Position numbers and translations under genes: made by a program. Below are positions 1-10,514 of a stretch of 64,000 nt of DNA, in pieces. The stretch is from Caulobacteraceae bacterium (lineage in GTDB: Bacteria; Pseudomonadota; Alphaproteobacteria; Caulobacterales; Caulobacteraceae): NCBI GenBank assembly GCA_947476325.1, contig CANJPZ010000003.1:1-64000 (forward strand). Direction: 5' to 3'. Numbering within the stretch: the stretch's first letter is position 1; every line of letters begins with the position of its first letter. Below the pieces are notes generated by a model. It saw only the letters and a program-made list of their open reading frames with translations, had not been told where the DNA came from and did no database searches.

Positions 1-2438
1 CAAACGGCCTGAATGCGACGGCCACAGGTAATGCGGCCAACGCCACGGGCGCCAATGCGACCGCGGGCGGCACCACCAGTGTCGCCAACGGGGCCAACGC
101 CACGGCGTCGGGCGCAAGCTCGCTGGCCAACGGCGCCTTCGCTACGGCGGCGGGTTCTTCGTCCATCGCCAACGGCGCAGGTGCAACGGCTGACGGTGTC
201 TCGTCCCTGGCCGCCGGCGCCAACGCCACGGCCCTGGGCTCCAGCTCGAACGCCACCGGCGCTCAGGCTACGGCGGCGGGTAATGCTTCGCTCGCCAACG
301 GCGCCAATGCGACGGCCACAGGTAATGCGGCCAACGCCACGGGCGCCAACGCCACGGCCGGCGGCACCAACAGCGTCGCCAACGGCGCCAACGCCACGGC
401 TTCGGGCGCTTCCTCCCTTGCCAACGGTCAGTTCGCTACGGCGGCCGGCTCTTCGTCCATCGCCAATGGCGCGGGCGCAACGGCAGACGGTGTTTCGTCC
501 CTGGCCGCCGGCACCAACGCTACGGCCCTGGGCTCCAGCTCGAACGCCACCGGCGCTCAGGCCACGGCTTCGGGTAACGCGGCTCTCGCCAACGGCGCCA
601 ATGCTTCGGCCTTCGGTAATGCGGCCAACGCGGCCGGCGCTAACGCCACTTCGGTCGGCACCAACGGTCTGGCCAGCGGCGCCAACGCCACGGCTCTGGG
701 CGCAAGCTCGAACGCCACGGGCACGTTCGCCACGGCGGGCGGCTCGGGCAGCCGGGCGATCGGAAACGGGGCTACGGCGGATGGTACGTCATCCTTCGCC
801 AACGGGGCCAATGCTTCGGCCTTCGGCTCCAGCGCCCTGGCCCAGGGCTCCAGCGCCACCTCGATCGGTGATCTGTCCCAGGCACTCGGCAACCACGCGG
901 TTGCGGTCGGCGCGGGCGATCCGACCATCGCCAACGGCGTAAGCGCCACGGCGGTCGGCAACGACGCCAACGCTCAGGGCGCCAATGCAACGGCGCTCGG
1001 CGCCTTCGCCTTCGCCAACGGCGCCAACGCCACCGCAGGCGGCACGAGCAGTGTCGCCAACGGCGCCAACGCCACCGCGTCAGGCGCAAGCGCCACGGCG
1101 AACGGCCAGTTCGCTTCGGCGACCGGCTCTTCGTCCATCGCCAATGGCGCGGGTGCCACGGCCGCCGGCGTGTCCAGTGTCGCGGCCGGCGCCAACGCTG
1201 TCGCGGTCGGCTCCAGCGCCAACGCTACCGGTGCCAACGCTTCGGCCCTCGGCAACGCGGCTGTCGCCAATGGCGCCAACGCTTCGGCTACCGGAAACGG
1301 GGCCAACGCGACGGGCGCCAACGCTGTGGCTTCCGGCTCCCTGGCCATCGCCAACGGCGCAACCGCCACGGCGGTCGGCGCAGGCGCCAACGCCACCGGG
1401 GCTTCGGCCACGGCGCTCGGCGCAGGCGCTACGACGGCAGGCCTGGCCAATGCGGTCGCTCTGGGCTCCAGCTCGGTCGCCGTAGTCTCCAGCAACATCG
1501 CCTCCGGCGCGGTTGGCCTGAACAACTCACCCGCATTTGCCGGAACCCTGGCGACCGGTTCGGATCGGGTGGTCTCGGTGGGATCGGTGGGCAATACCCG
1601 CCAGATCACCAACGTGGCTCCGGGTCTGGTAAGCTCGACCTCCACCGACGCGATCAACGGCTCGCAGCTGTCGACCCTCAACGACCAGGTCGACGAACTG
1701 GGCCGCGACACGGCGGCGACCTTCGGCGCCGGAACGACCTACGATCCGGCGACCGGCGTCCTGGCCAACTCGTCCTTCGTGACCTACGGCTCGAACGTGC
1801 CTCCGGGTAACAACGTCGGCAACGTTGGAACCGCCCTGGATCGCATCGTCAATCTGGGACCGGTTCAGTTCTCGAACCCGCTCACGCCCACCACGGGCAA
1901 CGGGGGCCAGCGCACCAACAGCGTCACGCTGGCGGGCCTGACCTCCGGTGCGGTCACCCTGAACAACGTCGCGGCCGGCGCGGTCAACTCAACCTCCAAC
2001 CAGGCCATCAACGGCACCCAGCTGTACCAGACCGCGACCTCCACGGCCGCGGCCCTGGGCGGCGGATCGACGGCGGTCGGCGGCACCAGCGGGGCCATCA
2101 CGGCGCCGACCTATTCGGTGCAGGGTCTGAACTACAACAACGTCGGATCGGCGATCGCCGCCCTGGACGGCACGGTGTCTTCGAACTTCATCCGCACCAA
2201 TGCCGGTATCGCTTCGGCGATGGCGGCGGGTGCCCTGCAGTTCGACGCAGCACCCGGTCAGGTGTCCATCTCGGGCGCTGTTTCGGCCTACAACGGCCAG
2301 AGCGGACTGGCCATCGGCCTGGGCGGCGTCAGCGCCGACGGGACGTGGCGCTACTCGGTCACGGGCTCGATGTCCAACGCCCAGGGCCACAGCCAGGGTG
2401 GCGGCGCAGTGTCGGTCACCCATACGTTCGGCAAATAG
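1..2438 (+). CDS. trimeric autotransporter adhesin (YadA/Hia type), 5' end missing
   Basis: The frame is already open at base 3, so the signal peptide and N-terminal head lie outside the window. About 490 residues of head made of 14-residue units of the form A-x-A-x-G-x-x-A-x-x-x-G, rich in Ala, Gly and Asn, are followed by two neck motifs (ITNVAPG...DAINGSQL and LNNVAAG...QAINGTQL). A stalk segment leads to a C-terminal anchor of about 70 residues with the signature IASAMA, then ending in Phe-Lys as barrel strands do. The family forms homotrimers whose anchor makes a 12-stranded outer-membrane barrel and displays the head for adhesion. NAT and NAS tripeptides are very frequent in the head. 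The family assignment is firm; the ligand is unknown. Confidence 0.93.
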   Translation, partial: NGLNATATGNAANATGANATAGGTTSVANGANATASGASSLANGAFATAAGSSSIANGAGATADGVSSLAAGANATALGSSSNATGAQATAAGNASLANGANATATGNAANATGANATAGGTNSVANGANATASGASSLANGQFATAAGSSSIANGAGATADGVSSLAAGTNATALGSSSNATGAQATASGNAALANGANASAFGNAANAAGANATSVGTNGLASGANATALGASSNATGTFATAGGSGSRAIGNGATADGTSSFANGANASAFGSSALAQGSSATSIGDLSQALGNHAVAVGAGDPTIANGVSATAVGNDANAQGANATALGAFAFANGANATAGGTSSVANGANATASGASATANGQFASATGSSSIANGAGATAAGVSSVAAGANAVAVGSSANATGANASALGNAAVANGANASATGNGANATGANAVASGSLAIANGATATAVGAGANATGASATALGAGATTAGLANAVALGSSSVAVVSSNIASGAVGLNNSPAFAGTLATGSDRVVSVGSVGNTRQITNVAPGLVSSTSTDAINGSQLSTLNDQVDELGRDTAATFGAGTTYDPATGVLANSSFVTYGSNVPPGNNVGNVGTALDRIVNLGPVQFSNPLTPTTGNGGQRTNSVTLAGLTSGAVTLNNVAAGAVNSTSNQAINGTQLYQTATSTAAALGGGSTAVGGTSGAITAPTYSVQGLNYNNVGSAIAALDGTVSSNFIRTNAGIASAMAAGALQFDAAPGQVSISGAVSAYNGQSGLAIGLGGVSADGTWRYSVTGSMSNAQGHSQGGGAVSVTHTFGK
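12..599 (+). repeat. 294-bp tandem super-repeat inside the adhesin head
   Basis: Two long near-identical units begin at 12 and 306, exactly 294 bp apart, and a third more diverged unit begins at 600. One unit is 98 codons, seven 14-residue head repeats. A later related stretch near 1038 is offset by two residues from the 42-bp register. Exact in-frame spacing means unequal recombination would change head length without a frameshift. Confidence 0.8.
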
Positions 2439-2459
2439 TCCTTACCGGGACGAAGCCGG

Positions 2460-2498
2460 CCGGCCAGGTTGCGGGAAGCCGCAATCTGGCCGGTTTGG
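2460..2498 (+). terminator. strong hairpin after the adhesin gene
   Basis: A 15-bp stem (2460-2474 with 2479-2493, one G-U pair) closes a 4-nt GAAG loop and is followed by only three T residues. The stem strength and its place 22 bp after the adhesin stop fit transcription termination, although the T run is short. Confidence 0.65.
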
Positions 2499-2572
2499 CA
2501 TCCGGGGTTTGCGGTCCGGCGTCATTCCGCCTAGAAGCCGCCCATTAGCTCTTATCGCACAGGATATTATCG

Positions 2573-3355
2573 ATGCTGCCTGACTCGGCCCTTCGCGACA
2601 TGAAGGTCATGTTCGCCACGCCCTGCTATATTTCAGCAGTCAGCATGAACTATGTGACCAGTGTCTTCAGCCTGACCGCCGAGTCCATGCGGTTTGGACT
2701 GACCTCACTGTTGCACATGCACTCCGAGAGCCTGATCACCCGCGGTCGCAACAAGATGGTCATTGAATTCCTGGAGCGCAGCGAATTCACCCACCTGTTC
2801 TGGCTCGATTCCGATATCGCCTTTGATCCGAAGTCGGTGTTCCGCATCCTGCTGGCCGACCGTGATGTCGCCGCCGGCGTCTATCCGATGAAGAAGATGA
2901 ACTGGCCGGATGAAGGCCTGCCCCAGGGCATGACCCGCGAGCAGTTCGAGATCCAGTACACGGACTATCCGTTCAATCCGATCGCTCATGGCAAGGAGCC
3001 GGTCGGCAAGTATGTGGACGCCGACGGGTTCGTCGAGGTCGCCGAGGCGCCCACGGGCTTTATGTGCATCAAGCGTCAGGTGATCCTGGACATGATGAAG
3101 CATTATCCCGAACTGAACTACACGCCCGATGGCCCTCCGGGTCATCCCCAGGCGCATCTGCACTATCTTTTGTTCGATTGCATGGTTGATCCCGATTCTG
3201 GCCGCTATCTTTCGGAAGACTACGCGTTCTGCCGCCGCTGGCGGGATATGGGAGGCAAGATATGGGTCGATCTGCATTCACAGCTGATGCATCTGGGCCA
3301 GCACAATTACCGGGGCAACCTGGGCGCCAGCCTCACCGCGCAAGGGCGCATGTAG
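2573..3355 (+). CDS. putative GT-A type glycosyltransferase
   Basis: This 260-residue soluble protein has an N-terminal TPCY segment, an SLITRGRNKMV segment and then a hydrophobic strand ending in LDSDIAF (about residues 81-87), a DxD-like metal/nucleotide-sugar site typical of GT-A folds. A later LSEDYAFCRRW segment resembles the catalytic ED motif of GT2-like enzymes. An AGGA ribosome site lies 8 nt before the ATG. It follows the adhesin gene on the same strand, with a terminator-like hairpin between them. Donor and acceptor cannot be read from the sequence; action on the neighbouring adhesin or on surface polysaccharide is inference. Confidence 0.6.
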   Translation: MLPDSALRDMKVMFATPCYISAVSMNYVTSVFSLTAESMRFGLTSLLHMHSESLITRGRNKMVIEFLERSEFTHLFWLDSDIAFDPKSVFRILLADRDVAAGVYPMKKMNWPDEGLPQGMTREQFEIQYTDYPFNPIAHGKEPVGKYVDADGFVEVAEAPTGFMCIKRQVILDMMKHYPELNYTPDGPPGHPQAHLHYLLFDCMVDPDSGRYLSEDYAFCRRWRDMGGKIWVDLHSQLMHLGQHNYRGNLGASLTAQGRM

Positions 3356-3888
3356 CCCTGCTCTGCGCCGTCCTGATGGGGGCGGCGGCCACAGGTCACG
3401 GCGACGCCCAGATTCTCAAGGGTTTGCAGCAGATCGCACCGGCAGGCGCAGCCCAGACGCCGGCCCAGGAAGCGGCCGCTCATGGCTTGCGCCAGTGCGG
3501 CGGGATCATCGACAAGATGGTCAGCAACTCCGTCAACGGTGACAATGCCCAGTCCTCAATGTGGCGTACCCAGGATGCGGACAAGCACATCTTCCAGTCG
3601 GTAATTGGCATCAGTCAGCCCGGAACCCCGCCCGATGCCTTGGCGGCGATCATTTCGGCTCCCCTGGGCAACGGAACCTGTGACGGCGCGGCGGTTGGCA
3701 TCTATCCGCTCGCCGTCGACTGCACGACCGCCGAGGCGGCGGTTAAGAACGGCGGCCGGCTGTTGTTCATGCTGCGCAATTCGCGAGTCATGCTCGACGC
3801 CAACAACGAGCGGCTGTTCCTGCTGCCGGGCGCCAACAACACCTGTATCGCCGTAGCCGTGAAGAGCTATTTCCAGGGCGACCCCTAG
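3262..3888 (+). CDS. putative exported protein of unknown function
   Basis: The mature part (about 165 residues) is Ala/Gly/Asn rich and has cysteines near QCGG, GTCDG, VDCTT and NTCIA, which could form disulfides in the periplasm. A hydrophobic stretch HVALLCAVLMGAAA followed by GHGDAQ looks like a signal peptide core and cleavage region. The start is uncertain: ATG 3262 gives 208 residues and overlaps the upstream gene by 94 bp, while ATG 3376 would cut into the signal peptide. No standard start codon lies just before the hydrophobic core. No family is recognised. Confidence 0.55.
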   Translation: MGRSAFTADASGPAQLPGQPGRQPHRARAHVALLCAVLMGAAATGHGDAQILKGLQQIAPAGAAQTPAQEAAAHGLRQCGGIIDKMVSNSVNGDNAQSSMWRTQDADKHIFQSVIGISQPGTPPDALAAIISAPLGNGTCDGAAVGIYPLAVDCTTAEAAVKNGGRLLFMLRNSRVMLDANNERLFLLPGANNTCIAVAVKSYFQGDP

Positions 3889-4018
3889 GCCCCCGCCGCC
3901 CAGGGCGCTGAAAGATTCACCGCTTCTTGCGCAGGGACCGGGTTCACGCCCCCGTCACGTGTCAGACTCATGAAATCTGCTATAGCGGCGATAAGGAATT
4001 GAGGAGACGGCTCCACCA

Positions 4019-6280
4019 ATGGTCCTAGGCCCGCTCAGCTTGAGGGGACCCCGCAGCCTGCTTCGGCAGATTCGCGAGGCCATGGCCAGCAATGCGCCTG
4101 CCCAGGCGCGGCTGGACATGGTCGTGCGCATCATTGCCCGCTCGATGGTCGCCGAGGTGTGCTCGATCTATCTGCGCCGGGCCGATGGCGACGCCGAACT
4201 GTTCGCCACCGAAGGTCTGTCGGCCGCCGCTGTTCACGTCACCACCCTGAAGCGCGGTGAAGGTCTGGTCGGCGAGGTCATGAAACTGGGCCGGCCGGTC
4301 AATTTGTCTGACGCGCCCAGCCATCCGGCCTTCGCCTACCGGCCGGAAACCGGCGAAGATCCCTATCACGCCTTTCTCGGTGTGCCGCTGCTGCGCGGCG
4401 GGCGGGCGATCGGCGTACTGGTCGTTCAGAACCGCACGGAGCGCAGCTACACCGACGACGAGGTCGAGGACCTGCAGATCATCGCCATGGTGCTGGCCGA
4501 AATGGTGGCCGGCGAGGGTGTCGGCGAAAGCGCGCTCAAGGGCGTCGACATCGCCCCGCACAAGCCCGAGCGGATCAAGGGGGTGCGCCTGGCTGAAGGC
4601 CTGGCCTATGGCGTGGTCGTTCTGCACGAACGGCCCGTCGCCGCCAGCAAGCTGCTCTCCGATGACGCCGAGGCCGAAGAGGTGCGCCTGACCGCAGCGA
4701 TCAAGACGTTGCAGGAACAGATCGATTCCATGATGGACGGCCAGCACGGTCTGGTCGGCGCCTCGTTTGACGTGCTGGAAACCTACCGGATGTTCGCCCA
4801 CGATCGCGGCTGGAACCGCAGTCTGGTCGAGGCCGTCCGTGACGGCATGACCGCCGAGGCCGCCGTGGAGCGTACGCGCTCGGAACACCGTGCGCGGCTG
4901 GGGCAGGCGCGTGATCCGTACCTGCGCGAGCGTCTGCACGACCTGGAAGACCTGAACGACCGTCTGCTGCGTCACCTGGCGGGCGATGGCGCCGAAGAGC
5001 CGGCCTTGCCAGATAACGCCATTCTGGTGGCGCGCAATCTCGGACCGGCGGAACTGCTGGAATATGACCGCACAAAGTTGCGCGGCATTCTGCTGGAGGA
5101 AGGCTCGACGGCCAGCCACGCCGCGATCGTGGCCCGGGCGCTGGACATTCCATGCATTGGTCGGCTGGACCACCTGCGCGACCAGGTGTCGGAGGGCGAT
5201 CCGGTTGTCGTCGACGCCGAAAATGCCGAAGCCTTTCTTCGTCCGCGGCTTGACGTCATTACCGCGATCAAGGCCCGGATCGAGGTTCGCCAGCAGCGTA
5301 AGGCCGAATTCCAGAAGTTGCGCGACACCCCGGCGATCAGCAAGGACGGCGTGCGGGTTACGCTGCTGATGAACGCGGGTCTGGATGTCGACCTGCAACT
5401 GTTGTCTGAGGTCGGCGCCGAAGGCATTGGCCTGTTCCGCACCGAATTCCAGTTCATGGTCGCCGAGGAACTGCCGCGCTTCAACGCCCAGGCTGATTTA
5501 TATCGCCGGGTGCTGGATGCGGCGGGCGATCTGCCGGTTACGTTCCGCACGCTCGATCTGGGGGGCGACAAGATTTTGCCCTACATGGAGGCTGAGCGCG
5601 AAGACAATCCGGCGCTGGGCTGGCGCGCCGTGCGCATGGGTCTGGACCGTCCGGCCCTTTTGCGGCTGCAATTGAGGGCCCTGATTGCCGCCTCACGCGG
5701 CCGGTCACTGCGCATCATGTTCCCGCTGATCAGCAATGTGGACGAGTTCCGCGCCGCTCGAAGCTATGTCGATCAGGAGGTCGCCTGGGCCGAGCGCCGC
5801 GGCCGGCCCGCGCCCAGCCGCCTCGACGTCGGCGCGATGATCGAGGCGCCGGCCTTGCTCTTCCATCTGGATGCGCTGCTGCGGCTGGTGGATTTTGTTT
5901 CAGTCGGCACCAACGATCTGATGCAGTACCTGTTCGCCGCCGACAGGGGCAATCCGCGCACCGCCGATCGTTATGATCCCCTGTCGCCGCCCGCCTTGCG
6001 CGCGCTTAAACAAATCCAGATCGCCTGCGCCAGCAACGGTACGCCGGTGTCGGTATGCGGCGAAATGGCTGGCCGCACACTGGAAGCGTTCGCGCTGATG
6101 GCCCTGGGGTACGAGCGGCTTTCCATGCCACCTGCCGGCATTGGTCCCGTCAAGCGCATGGTGCTGAGCTGTGATCGCGAGGCGGCGGCCCGGGGCCTTC
6201 AAAGCCTGCTGGAGCGATCGGCCGGATCGGTCCGCAACGAGGTCGAAACCCTCGCGCGCAAGCTCTACGTCTCGCTTTAA
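4019..6280 (+). CDS. ptsP: phosphoenolpyruvate-protein phosphotransferase, nitrogen PTS enzyme I
   Basis: EI-Ntr takes phosphate from PEP and passes it to NPr (PtsO) and then EIIA-Ntr, a regulatory cascade in the cytosol sensing nitrogen and, in Caulobacter, affecting (p)ppGpp. The 753-residue length matches the family. An N-terminal GAF domain (about 20-165) precedes the phosphohistidine domain with GSTASH at H367, and the C-terminal PEP-binding barrel has LDLGGDK and the catalytic CGEMAG cysteine at C680. The ATG is preceded by GAGGAGA. A TATAGC box lies about 33 bp upstream of the start. The gene appears monocistronic. Confidence 0.95.
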   Translation: MVLGPLSLRGPRSLLRQIREAMASNAPAQARLDMVVRIIARSMVAEVCSIYLRRADGDAELFATEGLSAAAVHVTTLKRGEGLVGEVMKLGRPVNLSDAPSHPAFAYRPETGEDPYHAFLGVPLLRGGRAIGVLVVQNRTERSYTDDEVEDLQIIAMVLAEMVAGEGVGESALKGVDIAPHKPERIKGVRLAEGLAYGVVVLHERPVAASKLLSDDAEAEEVRLTAAIKTLQEQIDSMMDGQHGLVGASFDVLETYRMFAHDRGWNRSLVEAVRDGMTAEAAVERTRSEHRARLGQARDPYLRERLHDLEDLNDRLLRHLAGDGAEEPALPDNAILVARNLGPAELLEYDRTKLRGILLEEGSTASHAAIVARALDIPCIGRLDHLRDQVSEGDPVVVDAENAEAFLRPRLDVITAIKARIEVRQQRKAEFQKLRDTPAISKDGVRVTLLMNAGLDVDLQLLSEVGAEGIGLFRTEFQFMVAEELPRFNAQADLYRRVLDAAGDLPVTFRTLDLGGDKILPYMEAEREDNPALGWRAVRMGLDRPALLRLQLRALIAASRGRSLRIMFPLISNVDEFRAARSYVDQEVAWAERRGRPAPSRLDVGAMIEAPALLFHLDALLRLVDFVSVGTNDLMQYLFAADRGNPRTADRYDPLSPPALRALKQIQIACASNGTPVSVCGEMAGRTLEAFALMALGYERLSMPPAGIGPVKRMVLSCDREAAARGLQSLLERSAGSVRNEVETLARKLYVSL

Positions 6281-6353
6281 GTCATTAGAATTCAGCAGTT
6301 ATCGTACTATTGTCCTGACGTGATTCTGCGCAGCGCCGGACCGGAGTCCGCCT

Positions 6354-7487
<1,134 letters not shown>

Positions 7488-7506
7488 AGCCCTATCTTCC
7501 GCGCCC

Positions 7507-8631
7507 ATGAGCGATCTCAATCATCTGCGTCCCTGGCGGGCCATCGAACGGCGCAAGTGCCGGAAGATCCGTGTCGGCAGCGTCGAGGTTGGCGGTGATG
7601 CGCCCATAACTGTCCAGTCGATGACCAATACGATCACAGGTGACGCGGCCGCCACCATTGCCCAGGTCCGCGAACTGGAGGCAGCTGGCGCCGACATTGT
7701 GCGGGTCTCGTGCCCGGATGAGGATGCGACGGCCGCCCTGCCGACCATCGTGCGGGCCTCAAAAGTCCCGATCGTTGCGGACATCCACTTCCACTATAAA
7801 CGCGGCATTGAAGCGGCCAGGGCAGGCGCGGCCTGCCTGCGCATCAATCCGGGCAATATCGGCTCGGCCGCGCGTGTGCGCGAGGTGATCCAGGCGGCGC
7901 GGGACCATGGCTGTTCCATGCGCATCGGGGTCAATGCCGGTTCGCTGGAGCGCGACCTGCTCGAACAGTACGGCGAGCCCTGTCCGGAGGCCATGGTCGA
8001 GAGCGCCCTGCGTCACGCCCGCATCCTGCAGGACAACGACTTTCACGAGTTCAAGATCAGCGTGAAGGCCTCGGACCTGTTTCTGACTGTCGCGGCCTAT
8101 CAGCAACTGGCCGAGGTGATCGATTGTCCGCTGCACCTGGGCGTCACCGAAGCGGGGCCGACGCGGCCGGGCACAATCAAATCGGCCATCGGCATGGGCA
8201 ATCTGCTGTGGGCAGGGATTGGCGATACAATTCGGGTCAGCCTGGCCGCCGACCCCGTGGAAGAGATCAAGGCCGGCTTCGACATGCTCAAGGCGCTAGG
8301 CCTGCGTCACCGGGGCGTCAACATCATCGCCTGTCCTTCCTGCGCGCGGCAGGGCTTTAACGTCATCGAGACGGTGGCGGCGCTGGAAGAGCGCCTCGCC
8401 CACATCTCGACGCCCATGAGCCTGTCGATCATTGGCTGCGTGGTGAACGGGCCTGGCGAGGCCCTGCTGACCGATGTCGGCTTCACCGGGGGCGGAAAGG
8501 GCGCAGGCATGGTCTATCTGGCCGGCTCTCCGGATCACAAACAGGACAATGCCGGCATGATCGAGCACATCGTCGAACTGGTCGAGGCGCGCGCCGCCCA
8601 GATCGAGGCGACCATGCTGGCGGCTGAGTAG
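7507..8631 (+). CDS. ispG: 4-hydroxy-3-methylbut-2-enyl diphosphate synthase (MEP pathway)
   Basis: IspG (GcpE) reductively converts MEcPP to HMBPP in the non-mevalonate isoprenoid pathway and carries a [4Fe-4S] cluster. The 374-residue protein has the N-terminal TIM-barrel (VQSMTNT near the start, [16 protein letters not shown]) and the cluster ligands C276 and C279 (CPSC), C311 (GCVVNGPGE) and a conserved Glu at about 318. The length is that of the two-domain bacterial enzyme. It starts 19 bp after rodZ and is probably co-transcribed with it. Confidence 0.96.
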   Translation: MSDLNHLRPWRAIERRKCRKIRVGSVEVGGDAPITVQSMTNTITGDAAATIAQVRELEAAGADIVRVSCPDEDATAALPTIVRASKVPIVADIHFHYKRGIEAARAGAACLRINPGNIGSAARVREVIQAARDHGCSMRIGVNAGSLERDLLEQYGEPCPEAMVESALRHARILQDNDFHEFKISVKASDLFLTVAAYQQLAEVIDCPLHLGVTEAGPTRPGTIKSAIGMGNLLWAGIGDTIRVSLAADPVEEIKAGFDMLKALGLRHRGVNIIACPSCARQGFNVIETVAALEERLAHISTPMSLSIIGCVVNGPGEALLTDVGFTGGGKGAGMVYLAGSPDHKQDNAGMIEHIVELVEARAAQIEATMLAAE

Positions 8632-8749
8632 ACATGGCGCGCCGGGCGGAGCGGCGTCCTGATACCGCAGTGCAAGGTTTTGGCCTTAGTTGGGCCGGAA
8701 GTCGGGCTCAGAATCCTGGATCTGGGAAATGCTGGGCATGGAGCAAGGC

Positions 8750-9583
8750 ATGATGCGGGCAAGACAGACATTGGGGTGGTCGCTGGCGCTCGTTCTTGTG
8801 CCGGTGATCGCTCAGGCCCAGCCTCCGGCCGGCGCGCCGGATCGAGGAGCCCGCGTCCGCGCCGCCCCCTCCGGCCCCGCGCCCGCAACGCCTGCGGTTC
8901 CGGCTGCGCCCGAAGGCATCATCGTCAAACCAACACCGCCGCCGCCGCCTCCGCCGCCGCCTGATCCACTGGCGGGCATGGGCGGCAAGGTTGGCGCCAT
9001 CCTGGACGTGACCAGCAAGCCGCACTTGCTGATCTTCGAAGATGATCATGGCGTCACCGACACGCGAGACCTGGCGGTGGGTGATGAATACAAGGAGGGC
9101 TGGCGACTGGTATCTGTCTCCGGAAATGCCTTCACAATGGGCAAGGGTAAAAACACCCGTCAGATAGCACTCAACCTGGCTGCGCCCCGCGCCTTGCCGA
9201 ACTTTGCCGCGCCCGTGACGGCGCCCGGCGCCGCTGGGGGACCAGGAGCTGGTTTTCCCGGACGCGGTGGCTTTGGCGGACGTGCAGGATTCGGCGGTGG
9301 TGCTGGAGGGCCCCCGGCCGCGCCCGGCGCCGGCGTGCCTGCGGCCCGGTTCGGCGGCAATATCGATCCGGCCCAGGCCGCCGCCATGGCGGGTCAGCTT
9401 CAGGGGCTGATGGCCAATCTGCCCCCCGAGCTGATGGCCCGGGCGCTCAGCGATCCCCGGGGCGCATCCATTCTCGGCGCCATTCAGAGCGGCAATCCTG
9501 CGGATATCGGCGCGCTCGTGGGCCAGTTTCAGGCTGGTGGGGCCGTTCCCTTCATCCTTCCGCGGCCGGGCGGCGGCCAGTAG
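8750..9583 (+). CDS. exported Pro/Gly-rich protein with GspC-like domain, paralogue 1
   Basis: From ATG 8750 (GGAGCAAGG just upstream) the product is 277 residues: signal peptide ending near VIAQAQ, a proline run (PTP followed by ten Pro), a compact domain at about 80-140 (VGAILDVTSKPHLLIF, DDHGVTDTRDLAVGDEY, GWRLVSVSGNAF), then a glycine-rich linker and a C-terminal helical part. The VGDEY-GWRL pattern resembles the homology region of type II secretion GspC/PilP-like periplasmic proteins, by eye only. The next gene carries the same domain. A longer start at TTG 8690 is possible. Function unknown. Confidence 0.7.
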   Translation: MMRARQTLGWSLALVLVPVIAQAQPPAGAPDRGARVRAAPSGPAPATPAVPAAPEGIIVKPTPPPPPPPPPDPLAGMGGKVGAILDVTSKPHLLIFEDDHGVTDTRDLAVGDEYKEGWRLVSVSGNAFTMGKGKNTRQIALNLAAPRALPNFAAPVTAPGAAGGPGAGFPGRGGFGGRAGFGGGAGGPPAAPGAGVPAARFGGNIDPAQAAAMAGQLQGLMANLPPELMARALSDPRGASILGAIQSGNPADIGALVGQFQAGGAVPFILPRPGGGQ

Positions 9584-9649
9584 GGCTGCGCCACACTTGC
9601 GCCGGAAAGCGCCAACTGTCAGGCTCGATCAGTGCATGGGGGTGATCGC

Positions 9650-10426
9650 GTGACGCATTGGAAGTTTGCAGTCGCCGGCCTGGCCTGTATTTCGCTGGCG
9701 GCGACAGCCGCTATCGGAGCGTCTGGAGCCGATCCCCTGGCGCATCTGTCCGCGGATGTCAGCGCCGTTCTGGATGTCGGCAAGGATCCGAGCCTTCTGC
9801 TTTCCGAGAGCGATCACGGGGTCAGCAACACCCGGAGCCTGAAAGTTGGCGACGAATATCTGGACGGTTGGAGGATCACCGCGATCGCCTCGACGTCTGT
9901 GACGCTCCGCAAGGCCGGCGAAACGCAGACGATCTCACTGTCGGGCCGCCAGGCGACAAGTCTGGCCGCTGCGCCGCCGCCGATGGCGGTGGCGGCTGTG
10001 GCCAGTACGAACGCGGTCGTTGGCGGTAGTCCCCGCAATGCGCCTGCCGGACGGTCTGCAGGCGTGGCATCGGCGATCACCGCTGGAGATGTTGCGGGCG
10101 TTCTCAAAATGGGCGGCACGGCCCAGGATGCTGCCGAGGCGATGGCCGCAAAGGGCGCCTTGCCGCCCGGCGCCAATATCGATCCGAGCACGGCGTCCTT
10201 CGTACAGATTGGCGACCGGTACGGCATCGCCTTCCAGGGACCGAACGGCAATCGGCAGGTACTGGTGACGCCGGACTTTGCAGACTTCGTGCCGACGACG
10301 CCGGTCCGAAGTGTGCCGGCTCCGGATCTACCGGCCGGCGCGACGGGCGCCTTTGTCACGAACGGCAGCAACATCGTTGTGCGCCGCGCGATCACGGCGC
10401 CAGCGCCGCCTGAGGCGGCCCAGTAG
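9650..10426 (+). CDS. exported protein with GspC-like domain, paralogue 2
   Basis: From GTG 9650, preceded by a GGGGGTGATC ribosome site, the product is 258 residues with a signal peptide (AVAGLACISLAATAAIGASG). The region DPLAHL...VSAVLDVGKDPSLLL...DHGVSNTRSLKVGDEYLDGW aligns directly with DPLAGM...VGAILDVTSKPHLLI...DHGVTDTRDLAVGDEYKEGW of the preceding gene. The C-terminal half differs and has a PNGNRQVLVTPDF stretch. The two genes are tandem paralogues 66 bp apart and are probably co-expressed. GTG 9632 is an alternative start. No function is assigned. Confidence 0.7.
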   Translation: MTHWKFAVAGLACISLAATAAIGASGADPLAHLSADVSAVLDVGKDPSLLLSESDHGVSNTRSLKVGDEYLDGWRITAIASTSVTLRKAGETQTISLSGRQATSLAAAPPPMAVAAVASTNAVVGGSPRNAPAGRSAGVASAITAGDVAGVLKMGGTAQDAAEAMAAKGALPPGANIDPSTASFVQIGDRYGIAFQGPNGNRQVLVTPDFADFVPTTPVRSVPAPDLPAGATGAFVTNGSNIVVRRAITAPAPPEAAQ

Positions 10427-10514
10427 GGCGGGGCGGATTAATGACAGCCTTGCGCCGCCAGCCGGACGCTGGTTAGCTTCGCGCCATATCCACGCACAAT
10501 TGAGGACTTTCGCC

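Noticed and set aside
12-900. Regular spaced repeats suggesting a CRISPR array
   Set aside because: The repeats are in-frame 42-bp units of a protein and there are no spacers of unique sequence.
13-942. Arg/Pro-rich open frame overlapping the adhesin
   Set aside because: It is the second frame of the repeat; composition is only a by-product of the Ala/Gly/Asn codons and there is no family sequence.
4025-5398. 457-codon minus-strand frame over ptsP
   Set aside because: Antisense shadow; the plus-strand protein shows all EI-Ntr motifs.
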